DNA of 64,000 nt from Branchiostoma lanceolatum. Taxonomy: Eukaryota; Chordata; Leptocardii; Amphioxiformes; Branchiostomatidae. The notes beneath the pieces were generated by a model. That model searched no databases. It was given only the letters and a program-made list of their open reading frames with translations, and was not told the origin of the DNA. Made by a program: the position numbers and the translations under genes. The stretch lies in NCBI RefSeq assembly GCF_035083965.1, contig NC_089731.1, forward strand, positions 4,255,001 to 4,319,000, written 5' to 3'. Shown here in pieces: positions 33,601-45,238 of the stretch (its first letter is position 1; every line of letters begins with the position of its first letter).

Positions 33601-36600
33601 GTAGCTGCAAGATGAAATGTCAGATTTGCAGCCTATTAGCAAGATCAAAATGAAGACACCGCACTGCATCAGGATGATATCAATATTCTGTAATAGAATA
33701 GATTAATCTTAGATATCAAAAAACTAAAGCATGCAAGGTCATGTCATGAGTTTCTAGCCTCTTGTCCAGGGATAAAATCTTACATGCACAGTTCACAATC
33801 AACCCCCAGGGAAATGTATTCAATTGAAAAATAACACAAAATAAAAGAACACAAAGAATCCACTGTACTCCGAACATGTTTTATATGTTTAAGTTCTACT
33901 TAATGTGAAATCTAGACGATTTTGTCCTTCTCCGTAAAAAAGTCACACACATATGTACGGCTTTTGTACGCATATATATGCTTCGACATGAGAAAAGATA
34001 TGGAATAGAGACGCTAGATGATATAAAAAGACTTATGATGCATATAAAGAAAGATGTTCTATATGTATCTATCCAAGATAAGCCATGACAGCTTGCTTTT
34101 CTGGAATATTAGTGATGGAATGAGTACTTTAGCAATGCATTAGTGCGCTGGCAAAGCTGTGTTAGTAAACCCCTACCATCAGAAGGCCAAACCAATTTAC
34201 TATCTTGTTTCTCAGATTTTTCCAGGAAGTCAATGAAGCTGGCCAGCAAAAGAAAAACAAAATTGAATCTGAGTACCAAGAAATCAAATTGGTTTAGCCT
34301 ATATTATCTAAGTGTTAGTATTATGCACCCAAAATGCAGGTCTCCTTTCTACAGCCTACTGCTGACTAGACTACAGCCAAAAAGCCAGAGTAAAACATGC
34401 AGTTACACCTGAGTCTGCTTCTGAAAGGGGGTTAGTTCTGAGGCTACTGTTGATCAGAAAAAACAAGATGCTATAGAGACCTGTCTTCTTTCCAATTTTC
34501 TCCTGACGATGACCGTCTTTTAAGGCTTTCCCTGTGAAAATACACCAACTACTGCATAACAGTTCACAGCAAAAAACAAAAGGAAAATAAAAATAGGAAA
34601 AACACTGGTCACTTCAGATTTGAAAATCTTCTTTCACAATTCTTAGGGAAACACAATCATAAAATTTGAATATGGAGGGAGTTGCGGCTAAAAGTTTAGC
34701 CTGTCAGATTGTAAAAGATGTTGAATTTAAAGGGCATTTTCAAATACAAAGCAACCAGTGTTAAAAGAAAAATTCAAAAAAAAAAAAAAAAATAGCAAAA
34801 CCAAATCAGTCTGTCACTCTCAAAATGCTAGCCTGGTAACGGTTCTAAAAAGTCTGACTTTGGGGGGTTTTAACGGCCTCAGTTCTACTAAGCATAGGCC
34901 TAAATTTTCTGACAGCCTATTTTTTCCAGTCGGCCTTTCTTACTACTACCATCTCATTGACCAGATCTTTGGAAGGGAAGTAGTTGAAACCAACATGGTA
35001 AACATTCCCTGGCAAATGCTAATGGAGAGTAGAAATACAAGGTAGCTCCCTATAGCTATGGTATGGTTACCAGGCTAGCAAAATGCAGACTTAGACAGGA
35101 AACAAGGGCTGAAAAAGGTCTTACTGTCAGCTGAGTAAACTTGTTTTCATGCTTTTCCCTTCATGTACCTTCAAGATGTGCCAAACAAGTTAGTATATAG
35201 CCTGTCTGGAAAGATAGAGCCAAGTCCGATAAAAATGTAGGCAGACTTAAACTCAGATGAACCGTGGCATGCAAATTGAAGAAAAGACCAGAAGCCAAGG
35301 AAACTGCCCAAAAATATCTCCTGCACACTAATTTGTATCTTGTTGCTAGCGATACTTATGAATATTGTTGTCGAAAAGTATTCTTCCTCCTCATACTGAA
35401 AAAGACAATCATTAGTACATGTACTTGTAAGTATATAAGAATATATCTAAGAACCCACAAAGTCCCCCTGCCAGTTGATTAAACCACCAAAACCTGTGCA
35501 TTAAAATTTAATGTCATGGTTTATCAACCATACAAGATATACAAGATACTAGTAGTATTATGGTAATGCAGGTATAGATAAGATATGCATGGCTATGCAT
35601 ATGGAGGACATACCATCTGCCGTTGGGAAACTCGTCCCATTCTTGTGTCCGGTACACGTAGCTCTTCGGCCGCGAGGCCCAGAAGATCGGTCTGACCTCC
35701 TCCTCACAGCGGTTGTAGTTCGCTGTCCTCTTCCACGGCCACGGCCTCTGGATATCCTCAGTCCACAGCCCGATCTGCTTCAGGATCTGTATGGTCGCAA
35801 CCTGGGTGTATCATAAATAAGACGGTTAAAAAACAAATATAGGAAAAATGATACTGTGAGTGTCAAATTTCAATCATGAAATGATGAATGATCTGCGGTC
35901 TTTTTATTTATGACTGGTTTCCGTCCATGTGCTCTGTCTTACTACTGTACTGTTTCAACCGTGAACTTCTCAAAGGCCTATATATTTCCTTCCTGATGTA
36001 AACATTAGTTACTGCAAACTGCAAACTTTAAACGACTTAAAATGTAATTGTACAAAAATCCAGAGAAGTACACCCAAACACATGTACACAGAAATTTTAG
36101 CTGTAGGTTGCTATTACATCTGTGCATGGTAAAATAACTACTGGACGCCAAATAACAATTACTCAAGCAACTGGATATGATTTTGCCAGTTGCTTGATCA
36201 TGAGTAACTGTTATTTACTACCTGGATGTCTAACCTTCATCGAAGTAAAGAGTATATACTCTCATCTCCCAAATAAACATACCCCCTGGAATAAACATAC
36301 CCCCCCGGACAAATCTTCAAAATCTAATAAACGTACCCCCCGGAATAAACATACCCCCCGGAAAATGACCAAATTGACACGTAAACTGTGTCCATGCTAC
36401 TTCTGTCCTAAGCAGGTAGGTTCTTTTTATTCATTTATGCCTGATTTATTTCTTGAGATTAACTGCATTTCTGGAAAGATTGACATAACAGGTGACTATC
36501 ACGTTTTAAAGATGTCAACCCAGACCAGACTGTAAGGTTTGATCCACTCACGCCGGGAAGGACCCGTACTCTTTGTAACACGTAAATGTATAGCATCCAA

Positions 36601-39600
36601 AATTGTTGGAAAAATTGGGCATAGGTTCCTTGCTATGACCCCTAACCGGGGGCCAACGGTGCTTTCAAATTCAACAAGTGGAAATGTACATGATACATGC
36701 ATTTTCAACTTAGAACTTGAAGCAAGTGATCAAGGAAAATTGTATAAAGTGACATATGATAAACAAAAACAGAAGTAGTTGCCAAACTTCTCAAGTTCAC
36801 TTGGATGGGCAACACCTTCAAACTCAGTTCAGAGTCTACTCTTTTTTAACACAAATGTATCAACATTTAGAACTTGAACAGAAAATCATAATATCCTGAA
36901 TATATGCTCAGTAAAAGTATTACTTATTTGTAAAAGCCATATAGAAAGGACGAACTACAACATGTATAATGATGTTATTTTTTTTTTATATCTCAACTTG
37001 CCATTTATCCTGTTATGCATTGCATGTAGAAACAGAGATTTGTAAACTGCATGCTTTCTACAAAATCACATTATCATATAATGTTAAGGACATTACCATA
37101 TATTGTCCTTGGTTGTGTTGTTGCAATCCAAATAATTTCAAATCCAAAAATTACCCTTGTATGTAGAAAAGAAAACATTAATTTTTAGAGACTAAATTGT
37201 CAACAAATTTATTGTTAAGATACAGAAACCACAAGCTTGTACAATGTTGCCAAAAACCACAGGGTTCTCATGTTACACATCAAAGCCTGAGCCAGACGGA
37301 GCGGCGTCAGAACAAGCCCTCCCAGACAGTAAGGGGCGGGGCTAACAGAAGCTACACGCAAACTTCTTGGAAAGCCCTGGCATTCTCTCTGTAGGGGAGC
37401 GATCTTTTTAAAAGCATTTTTTATGTGATAATAACTGTGACTAGATTGCAATTTAATTGTGTATAGACTTAATTACACAAAATATTCTTTGTCGAAAGTC
37501 TGTACAGTTTTGACTAAGGCAAAGGAGTTTTATTTGTAGATAAAAAAAAAGTGTTTCCCCTTCGTCGAGGTGAGCTCTTCCAGGCATGAGAAACTTTCCC
37601 ACTGACTCACTGCCGTGCGTCTTTACCGTGGCGATTTTCGAAGGACTAAATGTTCATGTTTGTGGTAGGATTGAAACCTTTTGGTATATTTTGAAAGTGA
37701 TTATACAGTTGTGAATACTAAGACACAATTTTTACGTGGTGTTTTTAAATTTTCAAAGTTTTGGCTCCTTGATCTCACGTGAGTAGATAATTCTACATGC
37801 GTACTTGAAACACGGTGCGCCGCTGGCATATTCATGTAATTTGTTTTCTGATCACCGTGCTATGATTTACGATGTAAATAGAGACTGTCAAAGTTGTGTA
37901 TATGAAAATTATATTTCAAAACTTCATTGTGCCGTCTTATTTTCCCCTAATGACAACGTTTAATTTGTAGCGAGATCGACCGATATGTTAGTGCCGCCAG
38001 GATTTCACAAATGCCGGGTCATTGTAGCGGCGGGGAAATCCACGTCATTTGGTCTAAAAGTAGCGATTTAGGAGCAAAAATATCGGGGAAATCTGGGGAA
38101 AAAACCAAACTTTCGTTATATTGGGGATCTCTGGTAAGCAAAGCCCCAATGAATTTTCAAAAAAACAATAAACGTACTGTCCCAAATAAGAACGTACTGG
38201 GTGGATTTTGAGGCTGAAAAAAATAAACGTACCGGTACGTTTATTTGGGAGATGAGAGTACACTTAGACAATAGATACTTCCGTCCTTACCTCTCTGTTG
38301 AGTGTGTAGAAGTGAAGACCGTTGACCAGCCCGCTGTCAAACAGTTCCCGGATCATGGTGACGGCCTGGTGCACGCCGTAGTTACGGATGGCCTCATCGT
38401 TGTCTCTGATTGGCTCGATAGCCTCGCGGATTTCGTCTGGGATCTCAAGCTTTGACAGCTTGACCAGGTTTCTCAGGGAGTGGTAACCCTAGAGAAAATA
38501 CATTATGACAATCATTAGTTTCCCATGTCTTGGATAGTGTAAACCTCAGTTAGGGCAGCATACTTTGGCTATTGTACTCTTTTTGGATCACAAACTGTAA
38601 ATTGCAGTTTTCTTAATCTTAGTGAGAGGTCATGCGGTCATACCACAAACATATTCATAGCTATGTTCTGCCTTGTACTGAATTACCATGGTTGTTTCAG
38701 CCAGCAACTTAAAACACCACCTCCTGTCCTGTCACACTGTAAAATCAAACCAAATTAAAACTCTAATCAATTTATATTAATAAATTGAAGAGAGAACACT
38801 GCTCACCTGAATAGGCATGACCCCAGGAATGATGGGAACGTTGATTCCGATGCGTCGACAGTCCTCCACGAACTTGACGTACCTATCGGCCTTGAAGAAC
38901 AGCTGGGTGATGATGAAGTCTGCACCTGCGTCAACTTTCTCCTTCAGGTGCTGGAGGTCTTCGTCGTATGTGGGACTGTCAGGGTGCCCGTGGGGGTAGC
39001 CTGGGACAGGGAAACAGTTTTTAACACTCTATCCCCCATCACAAATACAAAAAATCAATCAAACTCTATCCAGATTGAGAAAGCCAAACACAAGGCAAAA
39101 CTAGTCTGTGGGTGGTTTTGAATATTTCTAAACGGGAACTATGCAGCTACAGCATCTTTTCTGAGGATGTGGCGATTGTGTGTATGGTTGACTTGAGGTT
39201 GTCCACTTAACTCCACTTAGCCCCAGTAACAAATCAAAATATAGTTTCACTGGTCAATGATACAAACATGATATAACTTATCTTCATCATAACGTGTAAC
39301 AAACTTATACATGTGTAACACCTTACATGGCATCGTTTTCTGAAATCTTAAAGTTAAACATCCCAGTATCACAAGTAACTCCTAGTACAAACCCACCTGC
39401 CACACACACGGTGAAGTAGTCTCCGAACTCCGCCCGAATGAACTTGACCATGTCGGTGGCGTAGTTGAAGCCGTCCTCCACATACTTCCACTCGTCTCCA
39501 ACAATGGGATCTAGACAGGAACATAGACAAGTTAACAACAGGCTTCCCACTTCAGTCTTGTGGATGCAAATAGTATAGTAGCATTAGTAACCATCATGCA

Positions 39601-40687
39601 TGGTTCTATGTCCTTGGACCAAAAGTCATTCGAGTAGTTTAATAGTACAGCAATATTAATGTGGCTTCGTTACGAAAACAAGCCGCTTCTTTTTGGCCAA
39701 GCACAACAGGTAAACCCTATTCTTATGTTGGGTTCTTTTATATGCAGGGGTTTGATTCCGGAAGATATGGCAAAGCAGCGGGAATGTTTACCTGTACATT
39801 TGACCTATACATAGCCTGATAATGCCTCATTGCAGTGTACCCCACTCACCTCCTCTGAGTGCCAGGATGTTGCGGATGCCGAGCTCCTTGGCCTTGTCCA
39901 GGTGCATCCGGACGTCGTCCTTGGTGGAGTTGCAGCAGCTCATGTGCAGCATGGTCTCGTGGCCAACGTAGTTCAGCGCCGCGCAGGCGATGGACATGGA
40001 GCTGGTCTCCTTGTTGCTGTTGCCGGGGTCCCCCGCGGGGTGCCACGTGATGTCCATGAACATGGGCCCGCCCTGGACCATACGCTCAAACCTGGGGAGA
40101 CAAACATCACACCGTTCACTCTCAAATCAATCAATTAATCAATCAGGTGATGTCTATGAACACGGGCCCGCCCTGGACCATACGCTCAAACCTGGAGGTA
40201 TAAACATCACAACGTTTGTAAATAAAAATTAATGTCTCGATTAAGCTACATGTATTAAAAACAGGACCTGATATTCATGTACATGTAACCTTAACTTTGT
40301 TTAACCTCCTCCCTGCCTCACTATGTAACTAATACTAATAGATAATGGGGTGCCAAATGGCTACTTCAGTGTGCTAAAGGATTAAAGTATTAAAACTAAC
40401 TTTATGAAAAGGCCTCTAGTACATGTATATCAAATACAGTCAAACCTGTTACACTAACTTGTTAACCATTCATGATACAAATCAACCAACCTTGAGATCA
40501 AGTTAGCAGCACCCTGGGGGGTCCTCGGCGGGAAGAACTCCAGTGAGAACCAGCGCTCCCCGCGGTCGATCTTTGCTTCGATCCTGTCGGCGAGCTTGAC
40601 GTACGGAACGCCCAGTCCCGGGGAGGATGGTCGCGACCCGTTGGAGGGCGTGCTCGCTCCGCTGCTGGTGTATCCCGAACTCGACAT
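30626..40687 (-). CDS. MTHFR: Methylenetetrahydrofolate reductase, 12 coding exons
   Basis: Minus-strand exons: 40687-40491, 40091-39850, 39510-39397, 39000-38807, 38488-38291, 35801-35614, 33553-33373, 32911-32729, 32382-32284, 31935-31813, 31417-31286 and 30826-30626. Frames agree at every junction, giving 683 residues; the human form is 656. The enzyme reduces 5,10-methylenetetrahydrofolate to 5-methyltetrahydrofolate with FAD and NADPH in the cytosol. The N-terminus is Ser/Thr/Pro-rich ([13 protein letters not shown]), as in the phosphoregulated human protein. The catalytic domain opens with [12 protein letters not shown] (Glu50 is the likely counterpart of human Glu63) and includes [31 protein letters not shown] (holding the counterpart of human Ala222) and [10 protein letters not shown]. 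The SAM-sensing regulatory domain includes [66 protein letters not shown] and [11 protein letters not shown]. The C-terminal 45 residues are an unconserved, Asp-run tail. Introns hold several repeats and a partial copy of exon 2. Confidence 0.96.
31051..31255. repeat. Dispersed CG-motif repeat, family R3, MTHFR intron 11
   Basis: TACTGTAAATGCATTTAAGT, then TTCGCGTGGTTTTATTTCGC at the left and GCGAAAACCGCAAACATAAA at the right form inverted ends. The same motifs (TACTGTAAATACAGAAATGT, GCAAACTTAAAGCCACCGC) are at 58112-58275. Confidence 0.6.
31437..31655. repeat. Dispersed repeat, family R1, copy 2
   Basis: Direct copy of the repeat at 5700-5950, about 80% alike by eye, starting CATCCTCAACTGAGGTGA. 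It lies in MTHFR intron 10, 20 bases outside exon 11. Confidence 0.7.
32985..33060 (+). repeat. tRNA-like SINE fragment, family S2
   Basis: GTTGGCAGTGTTGCTGTTAA then TTAAGGTCCCGGGTTTGGAT and TCC resemble a decayed A and B box. The same CTTAAGGTC..G.GTT.G.ATTCC pattern is on the minus strand at 53540-53610. MTHFR intron 7. Confidence 0.4.
34185..34299. mobile_element. Harbinger-like MITE, short copy, MTHFR intron 6
   Basis: Ends GGCCAAACCAATTTAC and complement of GGCTAAACCAATTTGATTTC match the MITE at 2316-2543. 115 bp; flanking TAA is not preserved. Confidence 0.6.
34827..35079. mobile_element. 253-bp MITE with AAAAT target duplication, MTHFR intron 6
   Basis: Inverted ends GCTAGCCTGGTAAC and GTTACCAGGCTAGC match perfectly. 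AAAAT flanks both sides (34822-34826, 35080-35084). No coding frame. Confidence 0.7.
36140..36240. repeat. Dispersed repeat family R2, palindromic copy
   Basis: AATAACAATTACTCAAGCAA then CTGG pairs with CCAGTTGCTTGATCATGAGT then AACTGTTATT; followed by ACCTGGATGTCTAACCTTCA, as at 29990-30030. Immediately precedes the large element at 36257. Confidence 0.55.
36257..38260. mobile_element. 2.0-kb inverted-end element with AATAAACRTACCCCCC repeats, MTHFR intron 5
   Basis: TACTCTCATCTCCCAAATAA, then ACATACC, opens the left end; the right end is its complement (GGTACGTTTATTTGGGAGAT ... GAGTA), ending 30 bases from MTHFR exon 5. Four copies of AATAAAC(A/G)TACCCCC lie at 36272-36289, 36290-36308, 36326-36343 and 36344-36361. 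Near the right end AATAAACGTACC recurs in both orientations (38166-38177, 38222-38245, the latter a palindrome). No transposase frame; probably non-autonomous. It makes intron 5 the largest small-gene-independent gap in MTHFR (2.5 kb). Confidence 0.65.
39660..39775. repeat. Dispersed repeat, family R1, partial copy 3
   Basis: Shares TTTTTGGCCAAGCACA and GTTGGGTTCTTTTAT with the copies at 5700 and 31437. Lies in MTHFR intron 2. Confidence 0.55.
40141..40213 (-). pseudogene. Partial duplicate of MTHFR exon 2 with its acceptor
   Basis: On the minus strand this 70-bp piece repeats the intron 1/exon 2 junction: an AG acceptor, then FERMVQGGP followed by VFIDIT in place of MFMDIT, and a TGA directly after. 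The true exon 2 begins at 40091, so the copy lies just upstream in intron 1. It has an acceptor but no donor; use of it would end the protein early. Confidence 0.8.
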
Positions 40688-42307
40688 GATGAATGGAGAT
40701 AGACAAGCTGTCTATATGCTGGAAAGATCGAAATGTGGAGAAAAGCTTGTTATTTTGAAGCCCATGAACACTTCTCCTAGTCCTAGCATTGAATGTCATT
40801 TTCTGAACATTTACAATTGTTGTCATTTATCCATTCTAGTCCGTAGTGTTATCTAAGCTGCTATTATTATTTATTCTGAAGAAGGCGACAGTGGTCGTTG
40901 AAGATTAGATCCTTGTGTACCCTTTCACTTTCAGTGTTGAAAGAAAGTTTTATAGCATTGCATGTTCGACCGCTGCCATACTATTCACCAGACCTTGTAC
41001 TGTTGTAGTGCCTAGTGGCACAAATATATATAGGTCAGCAACCAAAGCAAGCTTACATATTTCATTGTCAGGTACACCTGTTGCCATTCCATTCAGGTGG
41101 ACCATAGAGCCACCTGACTTCACAGTCCACCAGAACAATCTGGGACAAACCCTGGTATAACCTCAGAAACTGGTACAAGAAACGGCTGTAACCCCATATG
41201 CCAAGCCAGACAGTGTGTGTGTAGGCCCCATCGTAGACTCAGTTGTCCAAATATAACCCGTCAAAGCAAGACTTTTCAGTTACACTGAGTGTGTGCAATC
41301 CCTCTCGTAAGCTGTTGTCTAAAAATAGCCTCAGTCACAAGGCAAGACTTGGACTTTGGAATGGAAAATTCTAACACGCTGCCGTAGAGTTTACTTTTGA
41401 TTGCCCACTGCACAATGATTGGTCCAGCTTCAACCAATCCTTGTACAAGGGGGAAAGTTGAAATGTGGGTGTGTATAAAATATGATCCTGACCACCCCTC
41501 CCCAGATTTATGGTACAGTCCAATTAAATATAACTTTGTCTCAGTTACATACATGTTGATTGGCAGATCAATGGCTGTACAACTGCTTCGATTTCAATGT
41601 TATTACATCATCTGCTATGCTCGTCAGACAAGTTGTCGGGTGTAGGAAATTTGCATATCGCCATGGCAACAGTGAGCGAATGACTAATGCCAGGTTATTC
41701 TGAGACACAGGAAGCCATGGTATTAGGGAAACCCTTGTTGCCCTGTTGGCTTGTATGCGTTATGATTGTTATCACGTCGCTTGTGCAAAGATATCGTCAG
41801 GTTCGTCGAGGAAAGTGCAAATAAAACGTAGATAAAGCGAACAAAGGCGGCGAAGCGCGCGTTCATGTCTGTAATTTTCCATTCACGTGCTGGCTCGACC
41901 TACTCTACTAATTAGCATATCACGTTTCTTATTCCGTCTGCCCGCCGCGAACCCCGGAACCAAAACACAGACAACGCGCTGGTAGAAATCTGCAACCTTG
42001 CGATTTGGGGCGACAAACCTTCAGTAAATAATATGATTAATAGCTCCTGTATATTGTATCAGGTTTTATGTTTCGGTTGGCGTTTTAGGGAAAAATTTCC
42101 CGGGCAAAAACATGGGAAGCGCTCAGGAGAGCCAAGCCTTCCGGGTTGCCAAGTCGCCCACAGTTCGCCTTCTTAAAATTCGTCTAAGGATGCGACCTGA
42201 CTTTGAATCGTAGCCCGATTTTAAGAAAGGAGTTCTCTATTTAGTTTTAACATCTTTCTGTCACTGTGGTCTTAAATCCACTGAACTACCTGTCAGCCGT
42301 TTACATA
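40688..42307. promoter_or_regulatory. MTHFR upstream region
   Basis: Immediate 5' flank and probable 5' UTR or promoter of MTHFR. CG dinucleotides are frequent at 41750-42000 (GAAGCGCGCG, CGCCGCGAACC), a likely start region if there is a 5' non-coding exon. A hairpin CCTTCTTAAAATTCG ... CGATTTTAAGAAAGG lies at 42168-42231. No other gene seen. Confidence 0.4.
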
Positions 42308-45238
42308 CGGCTATTTCACAATCAGGTGTACCCCTTTTTTTCCCAACATGTTACCAGTGGATAGCAAAGTCTACATAACATATGACTGTTTCAGACTATC
42401 ATTTCCTGACAACTTGTGCAAGAAGAAATGCAAGGAAAAAAAATTTTTCAAAATTGATTAATATTTAAGAAAAATATTGACCGAAACGTGACCTAAAATT
42501 GGTCGATTTTAAGCGTTACCAGGGACCATTCATTTTTACTAATACTTTGCATTAGACCTAAAAGCACATTTTGTACTTGCAAATTAAAAACCACTTGCTT
42601 TCTACATGCAGTTATATGTCTACTTGTGATATTTCACTTTTATTGGATGATTCTATGCCATTTTTTGCTCCAACAGGGCTATTTTCCACTTTTACCCACG
42701 TGTTACCAATTTTCTGTCTAGTTTTAAATGAATCTTTCTGAACCTGTTACACTTAATAATATTATTGTATAGCTGTTGATTTGGCTTTTAAAATCAATGT
42801 ATGATATGTAAGAAGGTACAGAAGTAGAATGGAATCGCTCGCTCCATTTCATGACGTACAGTTGGAGATCAAAGTCCAGGACGCCATTTTCCGAAAAAAT
42901 CTGTAGCGTCCGTACCCCCCCTTGATTTCAATACTAGGAAAGTCCTGCAGGCTAATGATACTGATGGTTAGGAGGCCTCTACTGGCACATACTAAAACAC
43001 CATTTAAACCATTGCTGTCATAAAGACTTTGTCTGATATAGCACCATGAACATCAAAATGTAGCGTCCGTACCCCCTGTAGCGTCCGTACCCCCTACCTG
43101 TAGCATCCGTACCCCCATTTAAAGTTTTCAGCAAAATACTGCCAAAATTGCTATCTAAATAGTACAAATCTGAGCTAATACATCAATGACAGTTGAAACA
43201 GATATAGAATGTTAAAATGTTCAGTAAATTTGTGACTTTATGATGAATTTTAGATGTGTTTTTGCCTATTTTTGGGACAAACCTGTATATGTTTGGTACA
43301 CGGTAACACCCCTCCCAAACACTGTAAATGGTTACTTCCAAACCAGCCAGATGTCTTTGAGATGAAAGAAGATACCCTCCAAGAAATTTAAATGTCCCAG
43401 AATTCTCACACCATGTGCCCTGATCCCAATTCAGTTGGTGCAGTGGTTACTAAGGGAGGGGGGGGGGGGGGGGGGGGGCAATACGGTATTAGCAGCGGAG
43501 GCTAGACCCCAGGATGAGAGTCAGCTCAAAATAAGGATATTGAACAAAAGAGATAAAGCCATTGTGTGAGCCATCAAAAGTTTAGCAGAAAGAGCACACT
43601 GTAAGAAACCATATGGTTTTTGTTTGAAGCAAATTTGATGTTGTATGGCTGAGAAATTGGCAATTTAAGATTTTGGGCCTTTGATTCCCTACAAGATTCG
43701 CTAAGTAAGCAATTTTGCCATTTTTCATATATCTCAAGAACAGAACATCAGACAACCACCAATTCACCTGTGTAAGGCTTTATTGTGAACATATTAAAAC
43801 ATACTTATTAGACAACTCAGGCTGATGGGCAGGAGAAAAGACATGCATCATTTACATGGCTGGGGTGATTGAATTTGAAGAACAGGTCTGGAGAAAGAAG
43901 CTCAATTATCCTTCATGAAAAAAAAATGAAGTATACATTTGGCCGGAAAACAAGAACACCTCAGGAGAACCAACAGAAAACATCCTCTGAACAGTGGGCT
44001 TTCCTCTCCTGAACAACTTCAGAGAGCAAGTCTGATTCTCTGAAGAAGACATTGAAAAATTCAAGAACATTTCAGTCAAGAGCTTGAAACAACACCAACA
44101 AGTTCAACTTATTCATTCAGTGTTATAGGACACAGTTTGTAGTTCTCTCTTTTTAATTTAATTGATTAGTATGGATAAACTAAGTTGGTTAGTATAATAG
44201 GATCCTTTTTATCATCTTTGTATCAATTAGCAGGTGTAAAAGTACAAGACTTTTAGAGCTACATGATGTACGTATGTAGCGTCCGTACCCCCTACATTAT
44301 TGTCCCTTTTCCTGGAGTAAACTGCGAAATTTGCATATAACAAGATCAAATGAACTGTTGTTTTGTTTCCTTGTGATACTTTGATGATATGAGAAGTGTT
44401 GTTTCAGTCTTGTGTACAATCTAAGCTTGTTTGATAGGTAAGACCCACCCTTCCAACACCTTGTTCTGAAGCGCTAAAGATGCATAATGGCATTTGGAAG
44501 AAATCTTTAATCAAACTATCCTGCTCATCCTTGTCTTTGTTAAAATACTGTGACAGCATTTGTGAATGCTTTTAAGATCAGCCATAAGCAAATAATTATT
44601 GTTTTAATCATTGTTTTAAACAGTTCAGACAAATTGATAAAGCACCAATGTATGAAGTATGTTGTGTAGCGTCCGTACCCCCTTGCCCACATGTTCATTT
44701 ATAGTAATTAGAAATGTTTGCAAGTCATGCTATAATCATTACTGCTGGAGTTTCATGTAGGATCATCTATTGGATGAAATATTGCCAAATTTTAGCTGCT
44801 GAAGTGCCTGGGTGAAGAATAATACTATTTGACCTTATTTTACAGATAAACAATAGAATAGCGTTTAAAATTATTTTGCAATAAATGACCAGAAAATGCC
44901 CACACATGGATATACTGCAACTTATTGTGGTTTTCTAGGGTAGGAAATGGTAGTAATTGAAGATGATAAGGATTAGCAACCATTTGTCATTCCTTATTTG
45001 AATCAACAGTATGTTACTGTCCAAGTAGTTTTACAGTTGTAGCGTCCGTACCCCCCCAATGGTCCATCCATAGAAAACCCTGCAACTAACTTATAAAAGC
45101 TTGTTGTGCGGAGATCCTTTAGGATAGTATGCCCAAAGCATGTACCTTTGAACTGGCAACAACAAATTTACAATATAATGAAGTTGAATTTTGGCCCCCA
45201 GTGGCAAGGTTGGGGTACACCTGATTGTGAAATAGCCG
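42308..45238. mobile_element. 2.9-kb inverted-end element with seven TGTAGCGTCCGTACCCCC motifs
   Basis: CGGCTATTTCACAATCAGGT followed by GTACCCC (42308-42334) is matched base for base by its complement at 45212-45238. ATA lies outside both ends, perhaps a 3-bp duplication. Inside, TGTAGC(G/A)TCCGTACCCCC occurs seven times, always on the plus strand: 42902, 43059, 43077, 43099, 44275, 44665 and 45038. There is no long frame, so the element is either non-autonomous or not a transposon. A G-run of more than 20 lies at about 43455-43478. Confidence 0.5.
43454..43478 (+). repeat. Poly-G tract
   Basis: More than 20 consecutive G after GGGA; length is liable to assembly error. Could form a G-quadruplex. 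Confidence 0.8.

Noticed and set aside
36122-36535. 137-codon frame with repeated NKHTP units
   Set aside because: It is the translation of the AATAAACATACCCCCC repeats at the end of the mobile element, not a gene.
42902-45055. CRISPR-like array
   Set aside because: Spacing is irregular (18 bases to over 1 kb), there are no uniform spacers, and the genome is eukaryotic.
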